Shown here piece after piece: positions 40,927 through 52,366 of a DNA stretch of 64,000 nucleotides. Made by a program: the position numbers and the translations under genes. A model generated the notes under the pieces. The model saw only the letters and a list, made by a program, of their open reading frames with translations, was not told where the DNA came from and made no database searches. The stretch covers positions 6,696,001-6,760,000 of the forward strand of contig JANTQA010000033.1 of assembly GCA_027625915.1 (NCBI GenBank), given 5' to 3'. The number at the start of each line of letters is the position of its first letter. Position 1 is the stretch's first letter. The DNA is from Anaeramoeba flamelloides. Its lineage: Eukaryota > Metamonada > Anaeramoebidae.

Positions 40927-42798
40927 TTAATTATCGGTCCAATAATATAAATATTTTTTATCATCTTTTGTTTCGAATACTGGAGAAAAATGAATGACCT
41001 TTATTTCATTAAACCCTTCATCTGTTGAAGGCATTTCGATTTTACAGACTTCAAAGGCAATTCTGGGTATATGATTCGCGCCCGATTTAAAAACACGAAC
41101 CCAGTTTAAGTGCTGGGCTAAGGACTTTTCGACATCGAAATAGAAAGATCGTAACTGTACATTTTTTTCCTTTGCAATTCGAATAAAGGGCAACCTCGCC
41201 TTGCAGGTTGGCAGCGTGCTATCTATAACAACCGATTTTCCCTCTTCTAAGGCGATCTTTGCAAATTTGAGGCATTTGGAGATCGAAATTATGGTGTCGC
41301 AGCTGATGTGGGCATAAAGATTAGGTTTGAAATGTCTTCGATAGAAGCTAGTCTTCCCCGAAGCAGGGAGGCCAGTGAAAATAACCATTTCTTGCTTCTT
41401 GGAAATCACGTCATCCGTGCTATAAGTAGGGAAGCCCTTGCCCTTCAACAATTGCGGGTTGAATGTTTTCCAATTCACAACCGCGGCACTTGAAGGCTTG
41501 GGTAACTGCAGCTTCCCATTGGTGGCACTGGTGTCTTGAGTAAAAAATTCCTCCGGTGTGTAAAATTTTAAGTTGCAATTGATCGCAAACTTGCGATCAG
41601 AACAGGCAAAGTCCCCAGGCCTGCCAGCATCGCCGCCAACATAAAAGCATTGCCTTTTGATAGGAACAACATTACCATTATTGTTATTACACATGAACTC
41701 CCATATCCTGGGCGATGGCTTGCGATATTTGTCCTTGAGTGTTGACAAAAAAACTTGAAATGGTAAGTCGACATATTGGATGAATTGGCTAATCCTTGAC
41801 TGCACAGATTTTTCCGTGACACTCCCATAGCCAATCCCCCCTTGGTTGGATACAATGACTAATTTGTATCCATTTCGGTGGTACATTTTTAAAACTTTCG
41901 GTATCTTTCGGCTAAAGGGTTTCCAATCGTTTGCATCCTGTGCAAACTTTTTCCCACTCTTCGTGGCAACTAGGGTGTTATCAAAATCAAAAGCGGCAAT
42001 TTTTGTTGACGGCTCACACTCTTTCATTGTTGCAATTATTAAAGACTCACAAATGTCCCACAGGATCTTCTTTTCTTTTTTTTCTTGTTTTTCTTTTTTT
42101 TCCTTCTTTTCCTTCTTTTCCTTCTTTTCCTTCTTTTCTTTCTTTTCCTTCTTTTTTTTTTTTTCTTTCTTTTCCTTCTTTTCCTTCTTTTCCTTCTTCT
42201 GTTTCTTTTTTTTCTTTTCCTTCTTTTTTTTCTTTTCGGTCGTTTCTTTTTCGGTTTGTTTTTGTTTTGATGATCTTTTTCTTCTTCTTTTTTTTTTTTG
42301 TTTTTGTTTTTTTTGTTCTTTTTCTCTAACGGAACCATTTTCTTCTTTTTTTTTCTTTTCGAAAAAGAATTGGGGATTAATTTTGTTTTTTTTTTTTAAA
42401 TCCAAAAAAGGAAAGAAGTTGTGTGAAGAGTTAGGGTGAGAGAAATGTCTTTAAAAAAAAAGTGTGTTGTTGAATTTACTTCTTTTTCTGGAAAGATCTT
42501 GGGCTTTTAGTCGATTTTTACTTTTTTTTTTCACTAAATACATTTGGGTACTTAGAAGCGTCTCCTTTTTCAGACAATCAGTGACGAATTCTTTCAAAAT
42601 GATTTCAACATTCTTACTTTTTGCAATTTTTTTACGTTCTGAGAGTTTTGGCAGTTCATCAATATCCACAATGAAAAAATCAACTTTAGTTGTTAAGTTA
42701 CGAGTTACTTTACCTCCGTTTTGTTTTATTTTCGACAACAAAGATTTTGTATTTTTTGTTAAAACAAAAGAATATTCATCAAAGATTTTTTGAAACAT
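40927..42798 (-). CDS. PNKP: polynucleotide 5'-kinase 3'-phosphatase with N-terminal BRCT-like domain
   Basis: PNKP makes ligatable DNA ends by removing 3'-phosphate and adding 5'-phosphate in single- and double-strand break repair. Exons 42798-42480 and 42344-40927 give 578 residues (phase 1, donor GTAAAT; an acceptor three bases further on also keeps the frame). Residues about 1-75 look like a BRCT fold (FDEYSFVLTKN, KIKQNGGKVTRNL, ILKEFVTDCLKK). A Lys/Glu linker follows to about 215. The phosphatase half carries the DxDxT-type motif DFDNTL (about 221), SNQGGIGYG and YRKPSPRIWE with YVGGDAGRPGDF; the kinase half has the P-loop GLPASGKTSF (about 423), then ISCDTI and VVIDSTLPTCKAR, as in PNKP. 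The catalytic part is secure; joining the BRCT exon rests on phase-compatible splice sites and 135 nt of spacing. Human PNKP has an FHA domain and plant ZDP zinc fingers at this position. Confidence 0.92.
42345..42479 (-). other. intron between the BRCT-like exon and the PNKP catalytic exon
   Basis: About 135 nt, donor GTAAAT after RKR and acceptor AAAG or AAG before AAAATGG; both acceptors keep the frame. The catalytic frame has no ATG before its conserved part until well downstream, which argues that it is not a first exon. Confidence 0.65.
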
Positions 42799-45700
42799 TA
42801 GAAACAATTGCTTTTGTAAACTAAACTGATAAAAAATGATTTCCAACAAAAACTTTTTTGATATTATAGGTTTATCTTGTGCACAGAAGTATCAAATACT
42901 AAATAAATGGTTATTAATTGTGGATCTTTGAAGTGCTCAATGATTCAAATTTCTCAAGAAAAATCGAGGATAAAGGGTCAAGCTATTCATGAGAAAAATT
43001 ATTTTTTTAAAATTGAATAACAAAATTTTCATGGTAGTCTTTATGAGTACCTAATCCCAATAAAAAACTACATAAGATGTGATATATATGATAGAGTTCT
43101 CAAAATAAAACAGAAAAATCTGGCCATTTTTAGAAAAAAGAGCTGAAGAGATACGTTCAATTTTCAATTTAAATAGTTTGATAGATAATTTCGAATAAAA
43201 ATATTTTGGTTTTGAAGTCTTTACTCTTTGGTAATATTTTGAGATCTCGGTGAAGATTTTTTTTTCAATTTCTTACATTTTTCAATTGAGTTATTTTTAC
43301 ACGAAAAAAGAAAAGAAACATTAATATCTCAAATCCAGATGGTTATAAAAGAAGTATAAAATTTTTAATTGGTTTTTTTTAGACTTTATTTTCTGATTAA
43401 TAAATGATATTTTTTATTTCAATTGCTTAAATGTTTCATTAATACTTATTGTAACAATCAAATTATCATAGTAACAATTTTGTTTTAGAGTTCACTCAGG
43501 AAGTCCAATTAAATCTCTAAAAATATCATTTCTAATTTTTTTTGTGAAGATCTTTAGTTTTTTCATCCAATTTAAAGAATATTTGATAACTTTTGATAAA
43601 AATTTTTCATTTTTGAATTCGAAGATAATAATATTTTATACTGAAAAAAAAAAATTGGGGTTATATTGAAGAAATTCAAATATTTAGAAATGTAAAAAAC
43701 GAAAAGATTGGATTTTTTTAATACTAACTGTTAATTTTTTAAATTGAGAATAATGTAAGATATATTTATTTTTGTTAGTTCGAAACTTTAATTTTTTTTT
43801 TTTTGTAATTGAGTTTGGTAAGCAAAATTGTATTTTTTTTTTTTGTTATTTTTGGTAATTGAGAATACTGTTTACAAATACTTTTTTTATTTAATTTTTT
43901 GTCTTTTAAGGAAGTTGGTAATTTTTACCATTTTTAAAAATATTAATTAAAACAACCATACTCGAAAATGAATAAGTGAGATGTAATGGGTCATTGAAAA
44001 TTTGAAATAAAAATACCATTCATTGGTCTATTTGTGAAAAGATCCAAATTAAATCAGTTTTGATTCTTTAATAGTTCAATTTTTTAATATTAAATTTTTG
44101 TTTTTAATAAATTATGTTTTGAATTTTAGAAATTTGTCCAAACTGATCCTTGAAATTAATTAAAGAATAAAAGAAAAAAAAATAGACATGAGAAGGTATA
44201 TATTTTAAATAAATCTTTGCCTTTTTAGAATTTTTAAACAAGAAAGATTATCTTTCTAAAGAAACTTGTAAAAATCAAGAATGAAAAAAATATATTCAAA
44301 GCATATTTTTGAAGATTGTTTTTTTTTAATGTTCTTAGTTTGCCTTAATCCAAACAATTTATTACCTTGAATTTCTCAACCCGTTATTATTTATTATTCT
44401 TTTAAAAATATTTTTTTATAAATCTATTTTAAAGATATTTTTTCTAAATATTTTTATCAAATCGAAACCAAAACATAAAAATACCATTTCAAAGATTAAA
44501 GAGAAAGGAGTTGAATTTACAAAATCAAAAAAAAGTTACAAAAGATTCAACCCAAAATAAAAAAAAAATTTAAAAAAATTGAAGATCAGAATTTGAAAAT
44601 TATATAGAGTTTTCAATTTTATAGAAAATAAATAATTATCAAATCAAACAAAAAACATCCACTGAATATTTATTTCTGAGGGGGGGTTCAGATTATATCC
44701 TATTTTCTTGAAACAAAATTAGAATTAGATGAATGAAATGAAAAAAGGATTTTATACTTCATTTTGAAAATTCTTTATAAATAAAAAGTAAATTGTTATC
44801 TTAAAAATTTTACAAAAAAAAAGTATTTCCCTAAAGAATTAAAAAAATAAAACCAAAGAAAGAAGTAATAATTATGGAAAATATTAGAGATAAATCAATA
44901 AAAAAATTTTTTTTTATTTTTTATTCATAAAAATTTTCATTTTTTTTTTGTGTAGACCAATTTTTAGTTGATATATAAATATATTATATTAGGATATATT
45001 CCACTTAAATATTGATTAAAATATCAATTTTTTTGGCTAAAGAAATAATTTGATTCAGTTTCACATAAATGTGGGCATTCAATATTTGAAAAATGCACTT
45101 ACTGACTATATTGATTTTCAAAGCTATTATTGAAACATATCCCTCATTTATGATAAAAACGGCCTTTGTTGGTCCATGCACTTTTCATTTAATTTAATTG
45201 TTAAAAATTTAATAAAAAATTTGTTAAAACTTTAAAGAGTTTTATTTTGTTCTTTGAAGCGAGAATATGGATAAAACAGTAAAATTTGTCTCAAAATTAT
45301 GATTAGTTGCAAAATTCTTCATTTTTTATCAAGTTAAAAATAAATAAATAACTATGGATTAATCGTGTTGATATTTTTGTGTTTATTGTACTTATTTTAA
45401 AAATACAATTAGTTACATTAAAAGTGATTATAATATTATTTTTATATTTTTTTGTTAATAATTATTGAGCAGAACTACGTAAAAATAATTAATGTGTAAG
45501 ATTAATTTACCTTTTCAAAATTAAAAAGATATTTATTAAATATTTAAATAATTGGATTAGTATTTCAAAAAGATTATCGCTTCAAAAAAAAAACATAATT
45601 GTCATAGATAATCTTAAAAATTTGAAAAAAGATATGAAAAGAAAAGATCCCATAAAAGTTTAAAAAGATTTGTTAGGGATACAAGCCCCAGATAGTACTG

Positions 45701-46273
45701 ACTATGTTCTACCTTCAAACACTGAATATATTTGTTATAGAAAAAACTAAGATAATTTATTAATTTCTGAAATGTTGTACCATTAACAATGTCTAAATTT
45801 TATTATCAAATACATAATATAATACATAAACTTAATATAAAGACATACACAAATAGAAAAGGTTTAATCAGGAAAATTAATTGTAATTTACAAACAGCTT
45901 ATTTATGAACCGATTATTGAAAGAAATATAGTTTAATAATTAAAAAAATAATTTTCAAAATAAAAATATCAGTTTAAAATTTTTATTAGTTTTTAAAATA
46001 ACTATTTCATAACGAAAATTAATTCTGAAAATTTCTTGAATCAGAAAATGATAATTTGATTTAATTGGTATATATATATATATATATTAAAATCCAAAGA
46101 GAATATAGATAAGTATATAGAACTAATAAAGTTTAAAAAAGTAAAATTCTAACAAAAAAGATCAAAAAAAAAAAAAAAAAACGATTTTCTTTCATTAAGC
46201 TAAAAAATCAAGAAAGGAAAAATAAAACAATAATAAGAATATAAAAAAATTAAAAAATAAAAAAAAAAAAAAA
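42799..46273. other. gene-free stretch between the PNKP and SLC12 genes
   Basis: AT-rich DNA with many A and T runs and a (TA)n tract at about 46070-46088. I see no coding region, RNA gene or clear dispersed repeat. Confidence 0.6.
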
Positions 46274-49200
46274 TTAGGTTTGGAATGTTAAAACTGTTTG
46301 ACCGTTGCCTCTAACAAAAACCATTGGTCCGAGATCTTTGCTTAGAATATTGAGCCAACTCAAGTATACTAATTTATCAAGATTTCTAGGAGCTGTTAAA
46401 GAGATGATTAAAAAATCTGCATTTCTCGAGTTTTCAAGGATCACTTCAGATAATTTGATGAATTTTTTCGTTCTAGCTTTATACCTTCCAACCTTAATAT
46501 TCAGTGATTTCCACTTTTCTGTTCTCTTTTGTGAGGGTTCTTCAAGAAGTCCCTCCAAAATTTTCGGTTCAGCTTCAATTCTAAAACCCTTTAGCATTTC
46601 TTTAACTGCATTTTGTGTATTATTTTGCTCTAATACGTTTTGGTTTTCTGATCCAATATTATGCAAGAAAACACGAAGATTAGAATTTTTCCACTGCTTA
46701 TGCCTTGTTAATAAATACCCTAAAAGCAATGTTAATCCACCATCATCTGATAACCAATAGACATCTATTGTGCCTAAATGCTTTTGGCTAAAGTCCATTT
46801 TCTCAATATTTCTAAAGATTGTAACGCCAAATTTCTTTTGGATTCCCAAGTTTATTATGTCGACAAATTCATCCGAATCAACAATACGGGAGCTGTTCCA
46901 TTCTTCTAAAAAGTTTAAATTGATCACATTTGGCTTTAGATTGCCAAGTCCGGTGAGAGAGAGGAAATCATAAACGCCTTCATAATATGTATTAGAAATG
47001 GCTGATTGGGTAAAGCAAGATACACCCTCCAATAATTTATTGTTTTTGTATTTAATCTTCTCGGTTGATTCATTTTTTTCTTGATCAAATTTGTCTCCAA
47101 TAATAACTTGACCAACCATAAACATGCCATTACCGTGTTTTAAATCGTTTGAAATGAATTTAACAGTGGATTGCTTTTCTTCAAGTCTATACATTTGGCT
47201 TAATAATAAAAATTGTGGTCGATAGGTCTTTGTGTGCACTTTTAATTATGATAATTTTTGTACCCCTTTTAATGCTGTGAGGTATTGCTGTGAATCATGT
47301 GCTGGCCCCCAATTGACGTCAAGATCTCTTAAGGACAAATATTTGAAAATGGCACCAAGTATGAAAAAGGTAATCAATGATGCAATATAATCAATAAAAA
47401 ACATTGCAACAACACAAAGAATGGTACCAACTAGCGCCGTCCATTTGGAATAGTATTTAAACGAGGGCCTCCAACCAATACTTGATGAAATGGACATCGA
47501 AAAGCATGCATAATTGACCATTCCATATGAAATTAAATAAAAGTTTGTGATAATTGGTGCAATTGCGTCAAGATCTCCAAATAATACGCATAGCATTGCA
47601 ATGACATACGTCAAAATGTATGCCCTGATTGGTTCGTTTTTTTGACCCGATCCTTTTCCAAAATAATTAATTTTTGATGGAAATATTTTATCGTTACAAA
47701 CAGCCTGGAAAACTTTAGGAGCACCAATAAATACTGCCAAGGCACTACTCGCAGTGGCAGAAAATACACCAATTAATGTAAATGATTCATGCAGATTTTG
47801 TCTTCCTTGAACTAAATAATCATTTTTTAATCCATGATCGCCATCTCGGGGAACAGTTGCTCCTAAAACCCATGCAGTTACCATATAAATCACAGATGTA
47901 TAAGCAATCGATTGTAAGGTTCCAGATGGAATAGATTTTTGTGCATCTTTTAAATCACCAGAAATATTAGCCCCTGCCATAATTCCTTTTAGATTGTATT
48001 ATTATTGTTATTTTTGTTGTTTTTTATTTTTATTTTTATTTTTGTGGTTTTTTATTTATGAATTAGTATAAAATAAATAAAATTAAAAATTTGAATAAAA
48101 TTGTTTTGATTAATTTTTTTTTTTAATTCCTTTCGATTAATATGATTTTAAATAACCATTCTTTAAAAGAAAAATATTTAGGTCTCCTTATTATAAAAAA
48201 GAAAAAGAAAAACTGTGAATAAAAGATTCAGTTAAATTAAATTAGTGATTAAATTAATTCTTGATTTATTAATTTTTGAGAAAACAAAATTTATTCTGAA
48301 ATTAATATCCAGTAAGTAACGGTTTTATGTGAAACTCAAATCAAAAAAAGTAATTATTATATTTAGTTATTGTATTTTTTCTCTTTTGTTCAAAGTTTAA
48401 GATTTGAATAGTTAATATTTGATACTTGTGTAATTCTCAAAATAACCTAAATGTATATTGTTCATTTTTAAACTATACTAAAATTTCAAAAATTGTGACA
48501 TATGAAAATAATAAATTGAAAAAAAAAAATTTATAGTTCAATAAAAACTAATAATTCAATCTGTTGAGTAATTTACTTTTAATTATTACAAACACATAAA
48601 GGCTTGATATTTTGAAAATTAAAAAAAATAAAATTAAAAACTAAAAAAAAGTAAAGGAAAGTTTTTGAAATGGCTTTACTGAATTTGTATAAATAAACTT
48701 TCAATGAAAAAGCTTTTAACAAGAATGATTTTTTTTTGAATAATTAAATTCATTTTAAAAGCCATTACATAGTCTCAATTTACTAAAAGATTATTTGTAT
48801 TTTTAAGATCTTTTTTTTTTCAACTTAATCTTTTGCAAAAAAAATATAGAGAAAAAAAAAAAGGATCAAAAAAGAAAAAAAAACAAAAACAAAAATTTGA
48901 AAAAGCTAAATAAAAATTTGCAAAATTAGAAAAAATGATTTTGATCTCAAAAATTTGAAAATATTTTTTGTAATGAATATAGGATAAAACCTACAAAATC
49001 AATTCCATTAACATTATAAAGTGAGTCAACATTTTTGAAATGAGTTTATTTGGATTTCTTCTGTTCAATATTTTGGAAAATATTATCTATATATACCAAA
49101 AGGTTGAATTTGAAATTTAATTTTTTTATTTCAGTCAATCATTATTTTTTCAAAGATTAAAGATTTTTTTTCGTTAAATTTTAAATCAAATTTTCTCTCT

Positions 49201-50163
49201 CTTCCGAACAAAAAACCAAAAATCTGCAATTTTTTGACTTTCCTTTAGCATAAAATCAATTAAATTAGTTTGTTTATCTTTCAACATTATCTTTCAGTCC
49301 TCAGAGAGAATAAAATTCGGATAGTCCTGAAACATTATTCAATTGCCAAATTAAAAACCTGAAAAATAATTCTAATTTCAATTTTTACAGCTGTTTTAAA
49401 AAAAGTGCAGACCAAAGAGTTTTATAAAGTGTTATCCAAACTGATTAATTTACGAATTCGGCAATTTGAATGACTACTTTGGAAAACTTTGGGACACACT
49501 TTTTTGGAACAGCTGGACAATTTTTGATAATTTTAATTATTCTACAAAAAAAATGTATTACTTTATTTTTCATTTAAATTTAAAAAGAAACAAAGAAATC
49601 ACCAATAATTCTCACAATTTGATTCTAAAATTAGATTTTAAAATTCCTAATTTGGTTTTATTTTTGTTTAAATTTTCTTTTTTTTTCATTTTCCGTTTTT
49701 GAAAATTTTAGGATCCGATCGATCTGATTTTTCTAAAAATAACTTTTTATTTTTGAAAAATTTATGAACAAATTAATCGAAAAATTGGAGATTTAAAATG
49801 TTTAAATGTTTATTTCCTTAATTTAAAATTTTTTCTTTTTCTTGAAAAAGAATTTCTGAAAATCACTTTTTTTTATTCTTTTTCAGACAAAAGAAAAACT
49901 TTTTATAAGAAAAAATCATAATTGATAATCAAAATTCACTCTTTTGGTTGTGTTTTATAAATAATTTGGGTTCAGTGTGGAGGTGTACACTTATTTGGAT
50001 TTGTTTGGTTTTATATTTAACATATAAGAAATTAAATTTTACATATAAATTGTGATTATTTAAAAACAAACAAAATGAAAATAGCTGTGAATTTTGAAAA
50101 AGATCTAAAACTCTCAGGTCCAAACGTAAAACCTAAGAAACAAATAACCCAAAAAATTGAAAA

Positions 50164-50239
<76 letters not shown>

Positions 50240-51421
50240 GTTTTGTAATTTACTGGTGACAGCTGGGAAAAAGATTGAAAATTGAGAAAAAAGCGTGATT
50301 GAACTTGTATACTCTGGACCCATATTGTCAGTAAAAGTCTTTTTCGAATAGCTGTATTCATCGGATGTAAAGGTGCCAATAAACCATGTTAAAATTGATA
50401 AAGCTAAGATCAATAATAAGAGTACTTCAATTTTGACAACCCAATCGAGGCCCGATATCACGACGATTAAAAAGATTGTTGTGATAATCCAAGAGTAAAC
50501 GATTGTTTCAACATAGACACTGTCCGAGAAATGCCATGGTAAGATTTCGATCAGTGTCTTGATTATACCAAAAACGTACATTGTGACGCTGACGGCATTT
50601 GCGATCGAAAAGACAATCCCAATTGCACCACCAAAATTGTACCCAGGTTTCTCGAAATTAGATAATAGGCACCCCCAGATCCAATCGTACCATTTGTGGC
50701 AATTGCTGAAAGTGAGAGTGTTGTGATGGTTGTTACAGTTTTGGAAATGACAATGATCGCTGAAGTTGTCCATACTCCAGAATACCCTACAATCCAACCT
50801 AAACGTAAAAAGTAAATGACACCAATAATATTTAAAATCGAACGGATGATGATACCTTTAAAGGTACCAAATTGATAGCCTTCATTTTTGTCTTTTTCCT
50901 TGTTCAGTAGCTCTTCTTTTTGAATTTCCTGTGCAATTTTTGCTCTAATACCCCCGCCAGTCTTTATTTCAGCTGTGTCGCCTTTGGTGGGTGCGTTTGT
51001 AAAAAAATCTAGATTAAAAACATTTTTTTTGCTTTGTCTGCTTGTTTGATAAAATCTTTCTTTCAGTAATTTTTTTTTGGGTGATTTGTTTGTGTTTTTT
51101 TTTTTTGGTTGATGTTTTTTGTAATTTGAAAGAATTAGCAAGAATTGTGAAAGAAAAAAATTTCAGGTTTGTTTAGTTCAAGGGTTGGTTTTTTTACGTT
51201 GGTAATGGGAGGGTGTCTTGGTTGTCAAGAACAGATTCCGTGGTATCTTTTCTTTTTGATGTGTTATTTCCGTTTTCTTCAAATGAAATATCACTAAAAT
51301 CTGTTCTTGTGCTCGAACTGGTCAGGGAAGGTAAGGAATAATAAGTTTCTCCATTGGCTTGTTCATATGAACTATTTGAGCTAAAGTTGTGGTTTCGATT
51401 GAATTCAAAATCAGATGACAT
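46274..51421 (-). CDS. NKCC-type SLC12 cation-chloride cotransporter, with one frame change and one in-frame TAA
   Basis: SLC12 proteins carry Cl- with Na+ and/or K+ across the plasma membrane and set cell volume. Exons 51421-51198, 51055-50254 and 47985-46274 give about 912 residues. The order fits the family: Ser/Thr-rich N-terminus; GTFKGIIIRSILNIIGVIYF; TNGTIGSGGAYYLISRNLG then FGGAIGIVFSIANAVSVTMY; FFPAVT; IMAGANISGDLKDAQKSIP (GANISGDL is NKCC-like; KCCs have GSNRSGDL); then the cytosolic C-domain with HTKTYRPQFLLL, GTIDVYWLSDDGGLTLL and MVFVRGNGQTVLTF at the end. Near 50642-50644 one G is lacking in a G run, so RNLG and YNFGGAIG lie in different frames. At 47246-47248 a TAA interrupts KLS-LKVHTKTYRPQ without changing the spacing of the family alignment. 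Both may be sequence errors, or the gene may be decaying. The splice junction gives Arg where the family has Gly in VTGIMAG. Confidence 0.93.
47246..47248 (-). other. in-frame TAA inside the SLC12 coding region
   Basis: The codon sits between GVQKLS and LKVHTKTYRPQ, at the border of the membrane part and the C-terminal domain. Homologues have an unbroken, equally spaced chain here. A GT...AG segment of 25 nt spanning it would not keep the frame and would remove aligned residues, so a tiny intron does not explain it. Confidence 0.8.
49387..49517. mobile_element. 131-bp foldback, family 7, in the SLC12 intron
   Basis: The left end reads CAGCTGTTTTAAAAAAAGTG and the reverse complement of the right end CAGCTGTTCCAAAAAAGTGT; homology continues through ACCAAAGAGTTTTATAAAGT against CCCAAAGTTTTCCAAAGTAG. 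It is a small MITE-like hairpin, with no second copy recognised with confidence. Confidence 0.55.
50167..50236 (+). repeat. 70-nt uninterrupted A run (T run on the gene strand)
   Basis: This is the longest homopolymer in the window. On the transcribed strand it is a T run starting about 17 nt after the 5' splice site of the long SLC12 intron. The true length is uncertain because such runs sequence poorly. Confidence 0.9.
51056..51197 (-). other. 142-nt first intron of the SLC12 gene
   Basis: Donor GTAAAA after PLP and acceptor GAAAG before ATTTTATC; the join is phase 2 and leaves the frame open from the N-terminal exon into the KNVFNLDFF segment. Confidence 0.7.
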
Positions 51422-52366
51422 AAAAAACTACAAAATTTTTCAAGAAATTTTAAAAAATAATGAACAGCCAGATTTCAAAAAAAAAGAAAGGTTTTGAAAA
51501 AATCACTTTGGGGAAGAATTCTTTTCAAAATTAGCTTTATATTCAAAGGATGCCTTTTTCATTATTCAACAAATTCGCGTTCCTCAGATTTGTCACAAAA
51601 TTTCCTTAAAACTTTCCCGAAACTTATTTTGATTTTTTTCTGTACTTCAAAAAATTCAATTTTTCTTTTAGTCAAGATTAATTTTAAAATCACAATTGTT
51701 TCAATACATTCATTTCTTTATTAATTGTTGATTTGTTTTTTGTTCTTTTAGAAATAACCAATCACTTTTCATTGATTCTAAATGAGTTGTTCTGCTGAAT
51801 AATTTCTGAAGAATTAAATAGATTTCAAAACTCTTTTTGAAATTTGAAATGCATATTACTTGTATTAAATTTTATTTTGTTTTTAAACTGAAATAGATCA
51901 CTTATTTTCACAAAAAATCAATTAACCCTGATAAAAAAACACCCTTTATCAGCATTAGATGTATAAATTAAAATTTTGAAAGAATAAATTTCTAAGTAAT
52001 TATTTTTTCTAAAAAATAACTTGATCCTTTATTGTGGTTTTGAATTTTGGAGATTTTGAAAAGTAAAATTTTCAAAACCTAATGATTCAAATGAAACTCA
52101 CTTTTGGTAATTTGTGATCGTTTGTATCAACTAATAACCTTGAGGTGTTTTAGTCTTTTTTTAAAAATACTTGAAAAATAAAGAAAAAATTGATCATTAC
52201 ACTTCTTTACGAAAATTTAAAAATTAAAAATTTCTTGAAATTTAAAAGATTGTAAAAATATTTTTTTTCAATATTAAGGGGATAAAAAGAAATTTTTTTT
52301 TTTAAAACAAGTTTTTTGATAATATTTATTAATTTTTTTTTATTAACTAAATTATTAATTTGAATG

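Larger units (their letters stand above)
47986..50253 (-). other. 2.27-kb intron of the SLC12 gene
   Basis: The donor GTAAAT follows GTCACCA and the acceptor AAAG precedes GAATTATGGC. It contains a 70-nt homopolymer about 17 nt from the donor, a small foldback at 49387-49517, and otherwise AT-rich sequence. Confidence 0.85.

Noticed and set aside
41846-42439. Phe/Ser-rich frames opposite Lys/Glu-rich coding DNA, such as this one, 4159-4428, 12999-13235 and 36244-36630
   Set aside because: They are antisense shadows of low-complexity AAG/GAA-rich codons, with no independent protein features.
47246-47248. TAA as a sense codon (ciliate- or hexamitid-type code) in the SLC12 gene
   Set aside because: The BEACH, ADA3, TAF13, Arp11, PNKP and cyclin frames all end with TAA at the expected C-termini, and the long coding frames are otherwise free of internal TAA. 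One isolated TAA is better explained as mutation or error.
47236-47266. 25-nt mini-intron (GTACAA...AAAAG) removing the SLC12 stop
   Set aside because: Its length is not a multiple of three, removing it breaks the frame, and it would delete residues that align with NKCC proteins.
49466-49702. 78-codon frame on the plus strand
   Set aside because: It lies inside the SLC12 intron, overlaps the family 7 foldback, has low-complexity F/L/N composition and no family features.
4001-51421. Programmed ribosomal frameshifting in several genes
   Set aside because: The shifts have mixed sign, share no slippery motif or downstream structure, and all sit in or beside homopolymers.
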